From: Sinomonas albida
GTDB lineage: Bacteria > Actinomycetota > Actinomycetes > Actinomycetales > Micrococcaceae
Direction of reading: 5' to 3'
NCBI RefSeq assembly: GCF_004919045.1
Contig: NZ_SWDW01000005.1
Span: 124,001-188,000 of the forward strand
Length of the DNA: 64,000 bases
Below are positions 1 through 7,079 of this stretch, in pieces. The position numbers and the translations under genes were made by a program. The notes below the pieces were generated by a model that worked only from the letters and a program-made list of their open reading frames with translations, was not told the origin of the DNA and made no database searches. The stretch's first letter is position 1. The number at the start of each line of letters is the position of its first letter.

Positions 1-2071
1 ACACGAGCGCCTTGAACTCGTCGAGGCTCGGGTACGGGTCGCTGCCAGTGAAGCCGCCCATCGCGATGACGTTCGTGTTCGAGGCGAGCTCGAGGCTTGC
101 CGCGGAATTGGATCCGTTGGTCGCCGCGGACCACTTGGTGGTGGTCTGCTTGAGGAGCGCGACGAGCTCGCTTGAGGCGCTCGCTTCGCCGCCGGGGCCG
201 CCGAAGCCGCCGGCCTGGGCGCCCTGACTGGTGCTGCCCTGACCCGTGCCGCTCTGGGCGCCCTGTGAGGACCCCGAAGTGCCGTTGCCGGTCGCGCCGC
301 CGTCGGCAGCGCCGCCGAAGCCCTCGGCCGAGGAGCCCGTGCGGTCACGGAACCCGCTGAAGCCGGCACGGTTGCCGGACGCGCCGAAGCCGTCCTGGCC
401 GTTCGGCCCCGAGGTCGGGATCGCGCCGGTGTGGCCCTGGGCCGCAGTGGCGATGGTGAACGCCGTCGTGCCGAGCCCGCCGGCGAGCAGCGCCGTGACG
501 GCCACCGCGACGGCCCCGAAGCGCAGCCGGTCGAAGCGGACCACGAGGCCCAGCGCGGCCAGCACACCCAGGATCACGATGACGACCTTGAGCCACGGGA
601 GCCATGAGGCGTCCCGGCCCAGAAGGACGGCCGACCAGATGCTCGCCGCGAGGACGGTGACCGCGAGCACGATGCGCGACGGCCAGTACGCCCGGCCGCG
701 CCACAGCTCGGCGCCGCCGATGCCGATCACGCCGGCGATCCCCGGGGCGAGGGCGATCGTGTAGTACGGATGAACGGTGCCGGTCATGAAGCTGAGGACC
801 GCCGCCGTGACGAGCGTCCAGCCGCCCCACACGATGAGGGAGGCCCGGACGCGATCCGTGCGGATGGCGCGGCGCGTGAACCAGAAGCCGGCCACGAGGA
901 GGATGAGCGCCGCGGGGAGCAGCCACGAGACCTCGGTGCCGAAGCTCGAGCCGAACATGCGGAGGATGCCGGCCTGCCCGCCGAACATCGTCCCGCCGGG
1001 GCCGCCGTTGCCGCCGCCTCCCGGGAATCCGCCGAGTCCATTAGACCCGCCCAGCCCAGCCGCGCCCGCGGCAGCACCGACGTCGGCCGCGCCGCCGGGG
1101 GCGCCGCCCAGGCGATCGCCGCCGGCGCCCCCGCCACGGTTGCCGAAGATGCGGGCGAAGCCGTTGTAGCCGAATGTGAGCTCGAGGAAGCTGTTGGTCT
1201 GCGAACCCGCCATGTAGGGGCGGACGCTCGTGGGCGTGAGCGTGAACGCGAGGAGGTACGCGCCGGCCACCACGACGATGCCGCCCAGCGCGCCGAGCAG
1301 GTGCATGAGGCGCCGGCGCAGCGTGGTCGGCGCCGCCCACAGGTAGGCCAGGCCGAGAGCAGGGACGATGATGACGCCCTGGAGCATCTTGGTGAGGAAC
1401 GCGAGGCCGATCACGGCGCCCGCCGCGGCGAGCCACTTCCAGCCCGCCTTCTCGATCGCGCGAACCGTGAGGTAGGCCGCGAGGACTAGGCAGAACGTGA
1501 GCATCGCGTCCGGGTTGTTGAACCGGAACATGAGCGCGGCAACCGGCGTCGCGGCAAGCGCGGCGCCCGCAAGGAGGCCTGCGACCGGTCCGCTCACGCG
1601 CTTGACCGCGGCGTACATGAGCGCGACGGCCGCGACGCCCATGAGCGCCTCGGGCAGGAGCATCGTGAACGAGTTGAAGCCGAAGATCCGGCCCAGGAGG
1701 CCCGGGATCCAGAACGCGGCCGGCGGCTTGTCCACCGTGATGGCGTTGCCCGCGTCGAGCGAGCCGAAGAACCATGCGACCCAGTTCTTGCTGCCTGCCT
1801 GGATCGCCGCGGCATAGAACGAGTTCGCGTACCCCGAGTTCGTGAGGTTCCAGAGGTACAGGAACGCGCTTGCGACGACGAGCCCGAGCGCTGACGGGCG
1901 GACCCAGCGGGGCTGGTCCGTGCCGAACGCGAGGCGCCCCCAGCGGCTTCCGGAGGAATCACGGCCGGAGAGCGGACGACGGCGGGAGGCGCGGTCGGCG
2001 CCGGGCTCGCCGGCGACGGCGGGCGAGGACGATGGGTCGTCCGTGAGATCTGGGGCGAGGGACGTGGTCAT
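1..2071 (-). CDS. GT39/ArnT-like membrane glycosyltransferase (YkcA/B-like), 3' end cut by window
   Basis: The open frame runs from an ATG at 2071 past the window edge, giving about 690 visible residues. The PMT/ArnT-type signature VDKPPAAFW lies near residue 113 and FNNPDAML near 184, within about a dozen hydrophobic segments, so it is expected to transfer a sugar from a polyprenyl-phosphate donor on the outer face of the membrane. A Gly-rich loop near residues 312-360 and a second Gly/Ser/Gln-rich linker precede a C-terminal part containing AMGGFTGSDP, which resembles the extracytoplasmic C-terminal domain of YkcA/B-type mannosyltransferases. It starts about 50 bp after the DPM1-GtrA gene that could make or flip its lipid-linked substrate. 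Family assignment is firm; the sugar and acceptor are unknown. Confidence 0.85.
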   Translation of the reverse strand, partial: MTTSLAPDLTDDPSSSPAVAGEPGADRASRRRPLSGRDSSGSRWGRLAFGTDQPRWVRPSALGLVVASAFLYLWNLTNSGYANSFYAAAIQAGSKNWVAWFFGSLDAGNAITVDKPPAAFWIPGLLGRIFGFNSFTMLLPEALMGVAAVALMYAAVKRVSGPVAGLLAGAALAATPVAALMFRFNNPDAMLTFCLVLAAYLTVRAIEKAGWKWLAAAGAVIGLAFLTKMLQGVIIVPALGLAYLWAAPTTLRRRLMHLLGALGGIVVVAGAYLLAFTLTPTSVRPYMAGSQTNSFLELTFGYNGFARIFGNRGGGAGGDRLGGAPGGAADVGAAAGAAGLGGSNGLGGFPGGGGNGGPGGTMFGGQAGILRMFGSSFGTEVSWLLPAALILLVAGFWFTRRAIRTDRVRASLIVWGGWTLVTAAVLSFMTGTVHPYYTIALAPGIAGVIGIGGAELWRGRAYWPSRIVLAVTVLAASIWSAVLLGRDASWLPWLKVVIVILGVLAALGLVVRFDRLRFGAVAVAVTALLAGGLGTTAFTIATAAQGHTGAIPTSGPNGQDGFGASGNRAGFSGFRDRTGSSAEGFGGAADGGATGNGTSGSSQGAQSGTGQGSTSQGAQAGGFGGPGGEASASSELVALLKQTTTKWSAATNGSNSAASLELASNTNVIAMGGFTGSDPYPSLDEFKALV

Positions 2072-2121
2072 GGGAGTGGTGGCCTTTCGGTCGGGAGTCT
2101 ACGGGTCGACGCGCGGGGGAG

Positions 2122-3522
2122 TCACGCCCTGCGGCGGAACACCCACAGGCGGAATAGGAGGAACTTGAGGGCGGTCGCCGCGAGGTTCGCGATGGTCAGA
2201 ACGCTCAGTTCGATCCACTGGCCCGGGTTCGGGATCGAATTCATCCACAGGAGCGCACCGGCCGTGAGGGCCCAGCCGATCCCGAAGACGATGAGCCCTT
2301 CGAGGTGGTGCCTCGTGAGGCGCTCGCGGCCCAGGACGCCGAACGTGAAGCGTCGGTTCGCGGCGGTGTTGGCGATCGCCGTGATGAGGAGCGCCACGAA
2401 GTTGGACGTCTGGGCGTCCATGAACGTGCGGCCCAGGATGAACAGGGCGGCGTACGCGAGCGTGGACGCCACGCCGATCGCGCCGAAACGCACGAGCTGG
2501 CCGAACAGGCTCTGTTTCCGGCCGGCCTCCTCGGCACGCAGGCCTGCGGGGAGCGGGCCGCGCGCGAGCGCCGCCTGGAGCTGCACGAGGGGGATCCGGC
2601 CGCGGGCCATGTCCGTGGTCAGGCGGTACATGCCGCGCAGGTCCTCGAGTGCGGTCCGCGCGACGTCGACCTTCGAGTTCGGATCGTCCGTCCAGTCCAC
2701 GGGAATCTCGGCGCAGCGCAGGCCGCAGCGCTCGGCGAGCACGAGGAGTTCGGTGTCGAAGAACCACGCCTTGTCGATCGTGTGGGGGAGGAGCTGCTGG
2801 GCCACGTCGGAGCGGATGGCCTTGAAGCCGCACTGGGCGTCGCTGAACCGCGCCCCCATGAGCGACTGGAGGAGGAAATTGTAGGAGCGGGACACGAACT
2901 CCCGCTTGGGCCCGCGCACCACGCGGGAGGAGCGGGAGAGCCGCGTTCCGATCGCAAGGTCCGAATGGCCCGAGACGAGCGGCGCGACGAGCGGGGCCAG
3001 GGCGTTGAGATCGGTCGAGAGGTCCACGTCCATGTACGCGAGGACGGGCGAATCGGACGCGAGCCACACGCGGCGCAGTGCATTGCCGCGGCCCTTCTCC
3101 TCGAGGTGGACGGCGCGCACGGTCTCGAGCTCACGTGCGAGGCGCTCGGCGACGCGCAGGGTCGAATCGGTCGAGGCGTTGTCCGCGATGGTGATCCGGT
3201 ACGAGTGCGGGAACTGGGTCTCGAGGTAGGCGTAGAGCCGGCGAACGCAGGGCTCGAGGTCCTTCTCCTCGTTGTACACGGGGACCGTGACATCGAGGAC
3301 GGGGATCCCGGCCTTGCGGAACGCCGCCAGGTCGAGGGCGATTCCGGGGCGGTGGACGGGGGCTGGGTCGGCGGAGGAGGGATGCTCAGGGGCGTGAGTC
3401 GGGCTGGGGCCGGCCGAAAGGACGACGGCGCCAACCGCCTGAGCGGACGGCTCGCCGGGTTCGAGAGTGTCGGCCTCGAAGGCTGGGTCCGGGTAGGTGC
3501 CGGTGCGGTCGGTGAGCGTCAT
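2122..3522 (-). CDS. Dolichyl-phosphate-mannose synthase-like glycosyltransferase fused to a GtrA domain
   Basis: The product is 466 aa. Residues about 65-290 form a GT2 domain with VPVYNEEKDLEPCVRRL near the start and the DxD-containing DVDLSTD near residue 154, typical of polyprenyl-phosphate glycosyl transfer (DPM1/DPMS). Residues about 325-466 form a GtrA-like domain with four hydrophobic helices (it begins FGQLVRFGAIGVAS), a family linked to flipping lipid-linked sugars. The frame can extend to a GTG at 3729, but that would overlap the divergent tetR gene. The ATG at 3522 still leaves an unconserved Pro/Glu-rich N-terminus of about 65 residues. It probably supplies polyprenyl-phosphate sugar to the GT39 enzyme downstream. 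Making and flipping the donor in one chain is inference. Confidence 0.88.
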   Translation of the reverse strand: MTLTDRTGTYPDPAFEADTLEPGEPSAQAVGAVVLSAGPSPTHAPEHPSSADPAPVHRPGIALDLAAFRKAGIPVLDVTVPVYNEEKDLEPCVRRLYAYLETQFPHSYRITIADNASTDSTLRVAERLARELETVRAVHLEEKGRGNALRRVWLASDSPVLAYMDVDLSTDLNALAPLVAPLVSGHSDLAIGTRLSRSSRVVRGPKREFVSRSYNFLLQSLMGARFSDAQCGFKAIRSDVAQQLLPHTIDKAWFFDTELLVLAERCGLRCAEIPVDWTDDPNSKVDVARTALEDLRGMYRLTTDMARGRIPLVQLQAALARGPLPAGLRAEEAGRKQSLFGQLVRFGAIGVASTLAYAALFILGRTFMDAQTSNFVALLITAIANTAANRRFTFGVLGRERLTRHHLEGLIVFGIGWALTAGALLWMNSIPNPGQWIELSVLTIANLAATALKFLLFRLWVFRRRA

Positions 3523-3692
3523 GGGTACGACTTTCCCGGCCCGGCTTGTGCTCGGCGTAGAGCCAACCTGTGCTGCCCCTGTGACGTGGGGTGATGCCTG
3601 CCCCCATGCGCGCCTCACGGCCGCGGGCCCTTCAGCGGTGTACATGTTCGATAGGTCGGATTCAGCTTCGGGAGATCGGGTAGTGGGGCGGT

Positions 3693-4280
3693 ATGAGGTC
3701 ATCGCAGGCGAATCCGGCGCCCACTGCACGCGAACGCATCCTCGACACCTCGTTCGAGTTGTTCGCCCAACGGGGGATCCGTGATGTCGGCGTCGATGAG
3801 CTCATCGAGAAATCTGGCGTGGCGAAGGCGACCTTCTACAAGCACTTCCGCACCAAGGACGAGCTCGCGCTCGCATACCTCCAACGGTGGTACGAGGAGC
3901 GGAGCGCAGCGATCGACGCCGCCGTCAAGCGCCACGAGGACAGTGAAACTCCGGCCCTCCTCGCCGTGTTCGACGTCTTCGACGAGTGGTTCCGCCAAGG
4001 CACGGCCGAGGTGAGCTCGTTCCTGCACGTCATGATGGAGATGGGACCAAACCATCCGCTCGGCCGGGCGAGCATGGATTACCTCGCCCGGACCCGAGCT
4101 CAGCTGGCCGATCTGGCCCGGGCCGCCGACCTGGACGATCCGGAGAGCTTCGCTTGGTCGGTCCATATCCTGCTGAAGGGGTCGATTGTGGCCGCAGCCG
4201 AGGGCGATCCGCATGCGGCAGAGCGCGCCCGCCGGATGGCCACACTCCTCATCGAAGACGGCCGCGACGGCCAGAGGTGA
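3693..4280 (+). CDS. TetR/AcrR family transcriptional regulator
   Basis: This 195-aa protein has a typical TetR N-terminal DNA-binding domain: ARERILDTSFELFAQRG, then DVGVDELIEKSGVAKATFYK with the conserved YKHF recognition-helix end (residues about 10-60). The C-terminal all-helical ligand domain is unremarkable. It is divergent from the glycosyltransferase operon (170-bp gap) and followed directly by the repeat/IS region, so its ligand and targets cannot be told from context. The 31-bp repeats begin only 8 bp after its stop codon. The ATG at 3693 gives the normal family length. Confidence 0.9.
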   Translation: MRSSQANPAPTARERILDTSFELFAQRGIRDVGVDELIEKSGVAKATFYKHFRTKDELALAYLQRWYEERSAAIDAAVKRHEDSETPALLAVFDVFDEWFRQGTAEVSSFLHVMMEMGPNHPLGRASMDYLARTRAQLADLARAADLDDPESFAWSVHILLKGSIVAAAEGDPHAAERARRMATLLIEDGRDGQR

Positions 4281-4288
4281 CCTGTCTC

Positions 4289-4375
4289 GGGTACAGATAA
4301 TCGGCGGCTGGGTCGTTTCGGGTACAGATAATCGGCGGCTGGGTCGTTTCGGGTACAGATAATCGGCGGCTGGGT
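4289..4375 (+). repeat. Three tandem copies of a 31-bp repeat, left array
   Basis: The unit starts GGGTACAGATAATCGGCGGC and recurs at 4289, 4320 and 4351 with a 31-bp period; the copies are essentially identical where complete. The third copy runs straight into the left end of the IS481-like element. The core CGTTTCGGGTACAGAT is shared, in opposite orientation, with the array at 4940-5020. Confidence 0.9.
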
Positions 4376-4857
4376 TGTGTGACTCTCAGGACGTTGTGGG
4401 CACTTCGGTTTCTGGGCTCGGGCGGCGGAGGCCGCTGCGAGGGACGAAGCTGGTGGGTTCGCGGCGACCGGAGTGCGTGCCCATGCCTGGGCCGGGGGCA
4501 GCCCGAGGCTTCCGTGCCTCTGGTGGACGCGCTCGGTGTTGTAGTACCCGTCGAAGGCATCCACCATCACCGCGAGCTCGGCGATCTCGGCCGGGGTCTG
4601 GGACGGGCTGGTGCGCGGGCGGCTCGAGCCGACCTCCGTCGCGGCCAGGCTGCCCTCTGCCAGCGCCTTGGCCCGGACTCTGTAGAACCACGCCCGCGAG
4701 ACCCCGTGCCGGCGGCAGAACTCGGCCACCGCCCCACGGGGTGCGTTCTCCGGCCACGTGGCGACCTTCAGTCGGACCCGCAGATCAGGTTTGCGAACAC
4801 TCATGCACCCGATCAGACGGCTCGTAAGTGTCTACAACGTCCTGAGACACACCGTCT
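4376..4857. mobile_element. Internally deleted IS481-type insertion sequence
   Basis: Imperfect terminal inverted repeats bound the element. The left end contains TCTCAGGACGTTGT (4384-4397) and the right end contains its exact reverse complement ACAACGTCCTGAGA (4834-4847), each preceded by a TGTG-type tip. The roughly 480 bp between them hold only the first and last parts of a transposase, so the copy is non-autonomous. Exact ends and any target duplication are uncertain because repeat arrays flank both sides. Confidence 0.7.
4398..4804 (-). pseudogene. IS481-family transposase remnant lacking the DDE core
   Basis: The frame starts MSVRKPDLRVRL at 4804 and begins with a helix-turn-helix segment (AVAEFCRRHGVSRAWFYRV, residues about 25-45) typical of IS481 transposases. 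It then jumps, via a Ser/Pro/Thr-rich stretch, to the C-terminal tail of the integrase fold (FDGYYNTERVHQRHGSLGLP, followed by a WARTP segment). A full-length transposase would have some 200 or more residues of catalytic core between these parts. All three acidic residues are therefore missing and the protein cannot transpose. The frame stays open through the left terminal repeat and the 31-bp array into the 3' end of tetR (to 4100), which is not biologically meaningful. Confidence 0.75.
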
Positions 4858-4939
4858 ACGAGGTCCCGAGACAGAAGAGTCAATTAGAGGTCCCGTCCCG
4901 AGACTTCACACCGCGGCTGGGTTGTCTCGGGTACAGATC

Positions 4940-5020
4940 ATCTGTACCCGAAACGGATTTAAACCGGGATATCTGTACCCGAAACGGGTTTAAGCCGGGA
5001 TATCTGTACCCGAAACGCCC
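4940..5020 (-). repeat. 31-bp repeat array, right side, inverted relative to the left array
   Basis: ATCTGTACCCGAAACG begins copies at 4940, 4971 and 5002, again with a 31-bp period. Read on the minus strand each copy starts CGTTTCGGGTACAGAT, matching the left array, but the rest of the unit (ATCCCGGTTTAAA type) differs. Where one forward and one reverse copy meet (4929-4950) they form the palindrome CGGGTACAGAT-C-ATCTGTACCCG. The phrase GCGGCTGGGTTGT occurs just before the IS left end and again at 4913-4925. Confidence 0.85.
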
Positions 5021-5031
5021 ATGAGTCAGGG

Positions 5032-5265
5032 CGTGGACTCCCGCAGCACGAGCTGCATCGGGAGGACTTCAGTTAGGGGCAGACGCGGCTCCCGGCGGAG
5101 ACCTGCAGATAGGGCCGTCTGGCGGTCCCCGTTGCGGGGTAATAAGCGTCTGGTAGGGCTACGACGCCGAAGTTCCGCGTCCGATGCGCCCGTTGCGGCG
5201 GCCACGGGCGCATGATGGTTCCGACGTTGACAAATACACAGGCCCGGGCGCGAGCTGGAGGTTCG
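5032..5265. other. Intergenic stretch with a 10-bp inverted repeat
   Basis: No convincing gene is seen. The one structure is a perfect inverted repeat, ATGCGCCCGT and ACGGGCGCAT, at 5184-5213 with a 10-nt spacer and no T-run; it could be an operator or a weak hairpin. A TTGACA at 5227-5232 lies 34 bp before the next start, but no good -10 follows it. Confidence 0.35.
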
Positions 5266-5595
5266 ATGGCGATCCGCAGGTACCACCCGCGGTGGCATTC
5301 GTGGGTGGGGTTCGGTCTCGTGGCGGCCGGCGTGGCGCTCGGCTTCGCCCTTCCGCTGGGCCGCGGCTGCGGTTCGGCCTTCCTCACGCTCTACGGCCCT
5401 GTGGCGGCGGGCCAGGTGAGCCCGCCGGCCTCTGACGTGGCGGCTGCGTGCCACTCCGTGGCGCTGGACACTTCCCGTCTCTTCGGCGGCATGATCGCGC
5501 TCGGCATCGCGTTCATTGTGCTTGGCGCGATCCTCCGGCTCTTCGGGACTCTGTTGAGCGGCCGGCGGGGCAGGGGCGGCGCCAAAGCCGAATGA
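5266..5595 (+). CDS. Small two-helix membrane protein of unknown function
   Basis: This 109-aa product starts MAIRRYHPRWHSW with GGAGG 5 nt upstream, which favours this ATG over the in-frame ATG at 5212. Two hydrophobic segments (about residues 14-32, GFGLVAAGVALGFALPLG, and 72-92, GGMIALGIAFIVLGAILRLF) flank a loop with two Cys residues (GCGS and AACHS) that could pair outside the cell. The C-terminus is basic. I do not recognise the family. Neighbours (IS debris upstream, an EamA exporter downstream in the same direction) give no functional hint. Confidence 0.65.
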   Translation: MAIRRYHPRWHSWVGFGLVAAGVALGFALPLGRGCGSAFLTLYGPVAAGQVSPPASDVAAACHSVALDTSRLFGGMIALGIAFIVLGAILRLFGTLLSGRRGRGGAKAE

Positions 5596-5736
5596 TCTGG
5601 CCGCGGGCAATCTGACTTCCCGGATTCGGGCGCGACGATTCGGGCACCGCCGAATGGTTAGGACTGTCGGCCCCCGGCCCTACAGTGAGTGGGTGAACGA
5701 TCTCACCCTGCTTTCGGAACACCGCGGAGCGCGCTC

Positions 5737-6645
5737 ATGACGCGCCGCAAGTGGGTCCTCTTCGCCGCGATGTGCCTCATCTGGGGCGTCCCGTACCTGC
5801 TCATCAGCGCGTCCGTCGCCGAGGTGAGTCCCGCGATGGTCGTGTTCTCACGCACGGCGATCGGCGCCGTCGTCCTTCTGCCGTTCGCGTGGCGCCAGTT
5901 GCGCGCGGTGTGGGCCCATCGCTGGCCCGTGCTCGCGTTCGCCCTCCTCGAGATGGTGGGCCCGTGGTTCCTGCTGAGCGACGCCGAGCGGCACTTGTCG
6001 AGCTCGCTCGCAGGCCTCCTCATCGCCTTCGCGCCGGTGCTCGCGCTCGTCGTGGCACGCGTCATCGGGCTCGAGCGCCGCATCGGCCGTCTCCGCGTGC
6101 TCGGCCTCGTCGTCGCCGTGGGCGGCGTGGCCGCCCTGGGTGGCGGCGGCATGGAGGCCTCCGGCGCGTGGCCCGTGATCGAGATGCTCCTCGTGGCCGT
6201 CGGCTATGCGATCGCGCCGCAGGTCGCCGCCGTCAAGCTGCGGGAGGTGCCGGCCCTGCCGATGACGGCGGTGTGCCTCACCATTGCGGCCCTCATCTCG
6301 GCACCGTTCGCGGCCGCGACGTGGCCTACCACGACACCCTCCGCCACGGCGCTGGGATCGCTCGTCCTCCTCGGCCTCCTGTGCACGGCACTCGCGTTCC
6401 TGCTGTTCTTCCGGCTCATCGCGGAGGCGGGTCCCGCCCGGGCCACCGCCATCGCGTACGTGAACCCCGTCGTCGCCCTCGCGCTCGGCGTGAGCCTCCG
6501 CGGCGATCCGCTCACTCCGCTCATCGTCGCGGGTGCGATCCTAGTCCTCGCCGGCACGTTCCTCGCGACGCGTCGCACGCGGAACGAGTCCCCGACGCCG
6601 AGTGCGCCCACGCCCGCGGAGCACGAGGGCGCTCCGGCGGCCTGA
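5737..6645 (+). CDS. EamA/DMT-superfamily transporter
   Basis: The protein is 302 aa with about ten hydrophobic helices in two EamA repeats; the first begins WVLFAAMCLIWGVPYLLISAS. Drug/metabolite transporters of this type export small metabolites, but the substrate cannot be predicted from sequence. The frame is open from a GTG at 5689, yet the ATG at 5737 (GGAG 7 nt upstream) places the first helix at the N-terminus as usual for the family. The C-terminus ends in a short hydrophilic Pro/Thr/Glu tail. A second EamA gene lies at 51012; they are not near-identical copies. Confidence 0.88.
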   Translation: MTRRKWVLFAAMCLIWGVPYLLISASVAEVSPAMVVFSRTAIGAVVLLPFAWRQLRAVWAHRWPVLAFALLEMVGPWFLLSDAERHLSSSLAGLLIAFAPVLALVVARVIGLERRIGRLRVLGLVVAVGGVAALGGGGMEASGAWPVIEMLLVAVGYAIAPQVAAVKLREVPALPMTAVCLTIAALISAPFAAATWPTTTPSATALGSLVLLGLLCTALAFLLFFRLIAEAGPARATAIAYVNPVVALALGVSLRGDPLTPLIVAGAILVLAGTFLATRRTRNESPTPSAPTPAEHEGAPAA

Positions 6646-6654
6646 CTGTTTCCC

Positions 6655-6700
6655 GGGACGCCGCGGTTCCCGGGACGCCGCGTTTACTACGCGGCGGTTA
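6655..6700. terminator. Repeat and hairpin between convergent genes
   Basis: CGCCGCGT (6676-6683) and ACGCGGCG (6689-6696) form an 8-bp stem with loop TTACT. Just before it, TCCCGGGACGCCGCG occurs twice in tandem. There is no clear T-run, so termination function is inferred from its place between the convergent EamA and T7SS operons. Confidence 0.4.
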
Positions 6701-6725
6701 CGGCGCCGTGGTTAAGACACCGCCG

Positions 6726-7079
6726 TTAAGAGGCGTCCTCGACGACGCAGAAGCCGCCGAGCTCGGCCGCGAGGTCTAGCGCGATCGCGACCCCGGGATC
6801 GCCCGGCGCTCCCCATGGCGCCCACGCCTCGATCCACCACACGGGAACGCCTACGCGACCCACTGCGCTCGGCACGAGCCGCTCGATCTCCGAGGCGTTC
6901 TCCATCCACTCGGGCCGGCCGATGCTGAGCACAGCGTTGCCGTCGTCGTCGCACACTTCGGTGACGGCGCCGTCGTCGATGGTCCGCACGCGGAGCTCGC
7001 CGTTGACGCGGTTCCCCGCATGCACGAGCGCTGCGATGTCCGGCTCGTTGTTCGTCAGGATGAGAATGTCACGGGGCAT
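6726..7079 (-). CDS. Hypothetical protein at the end of the T7SS operon
   Basis: The product is 117 aa, starting MPRDILILTNNEPDIAALVH. The ATG at 7079 overlaps the last codons of eccC by 11 bp, which implies translational coupling and argues for the shorter of two possible starts. It is acidic and soluble, with no signal or membrane segment. Recognisable runs are TIDDGAVTEVCDDDGNAVLS and GVPVWWIEAWAPWG. I do not recognise a characterised family. The coupling suggests a T7SS accessory role, possibly cytosolic, but this is inference from position only. Confidence 0.7.
   Translation of the reverse strand: MPRDILILTNNEPDIAALVHAGNRVNGELRVRTIDDGAVTEVCDDDGNAVLSIGRPEWMENASEIERLVPSAVGRVGVPVWWIEAWAPWGAPGDPGVAIALDLAAELGGFCVVEDAS

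Noticed and set aside
4289-5020. CRISPR array
   Set aside because: The 31-bp units are contiguous without unique spacers, and no cas genes are in the window.
4758-5024. Small plus-strand frame through the IS end and the 31-bp repeats (88 codons)
   Set aside because: Product mirrors the repeats (YLYPKR-like units) and has no start signals; it is repeat translation, not a gene.
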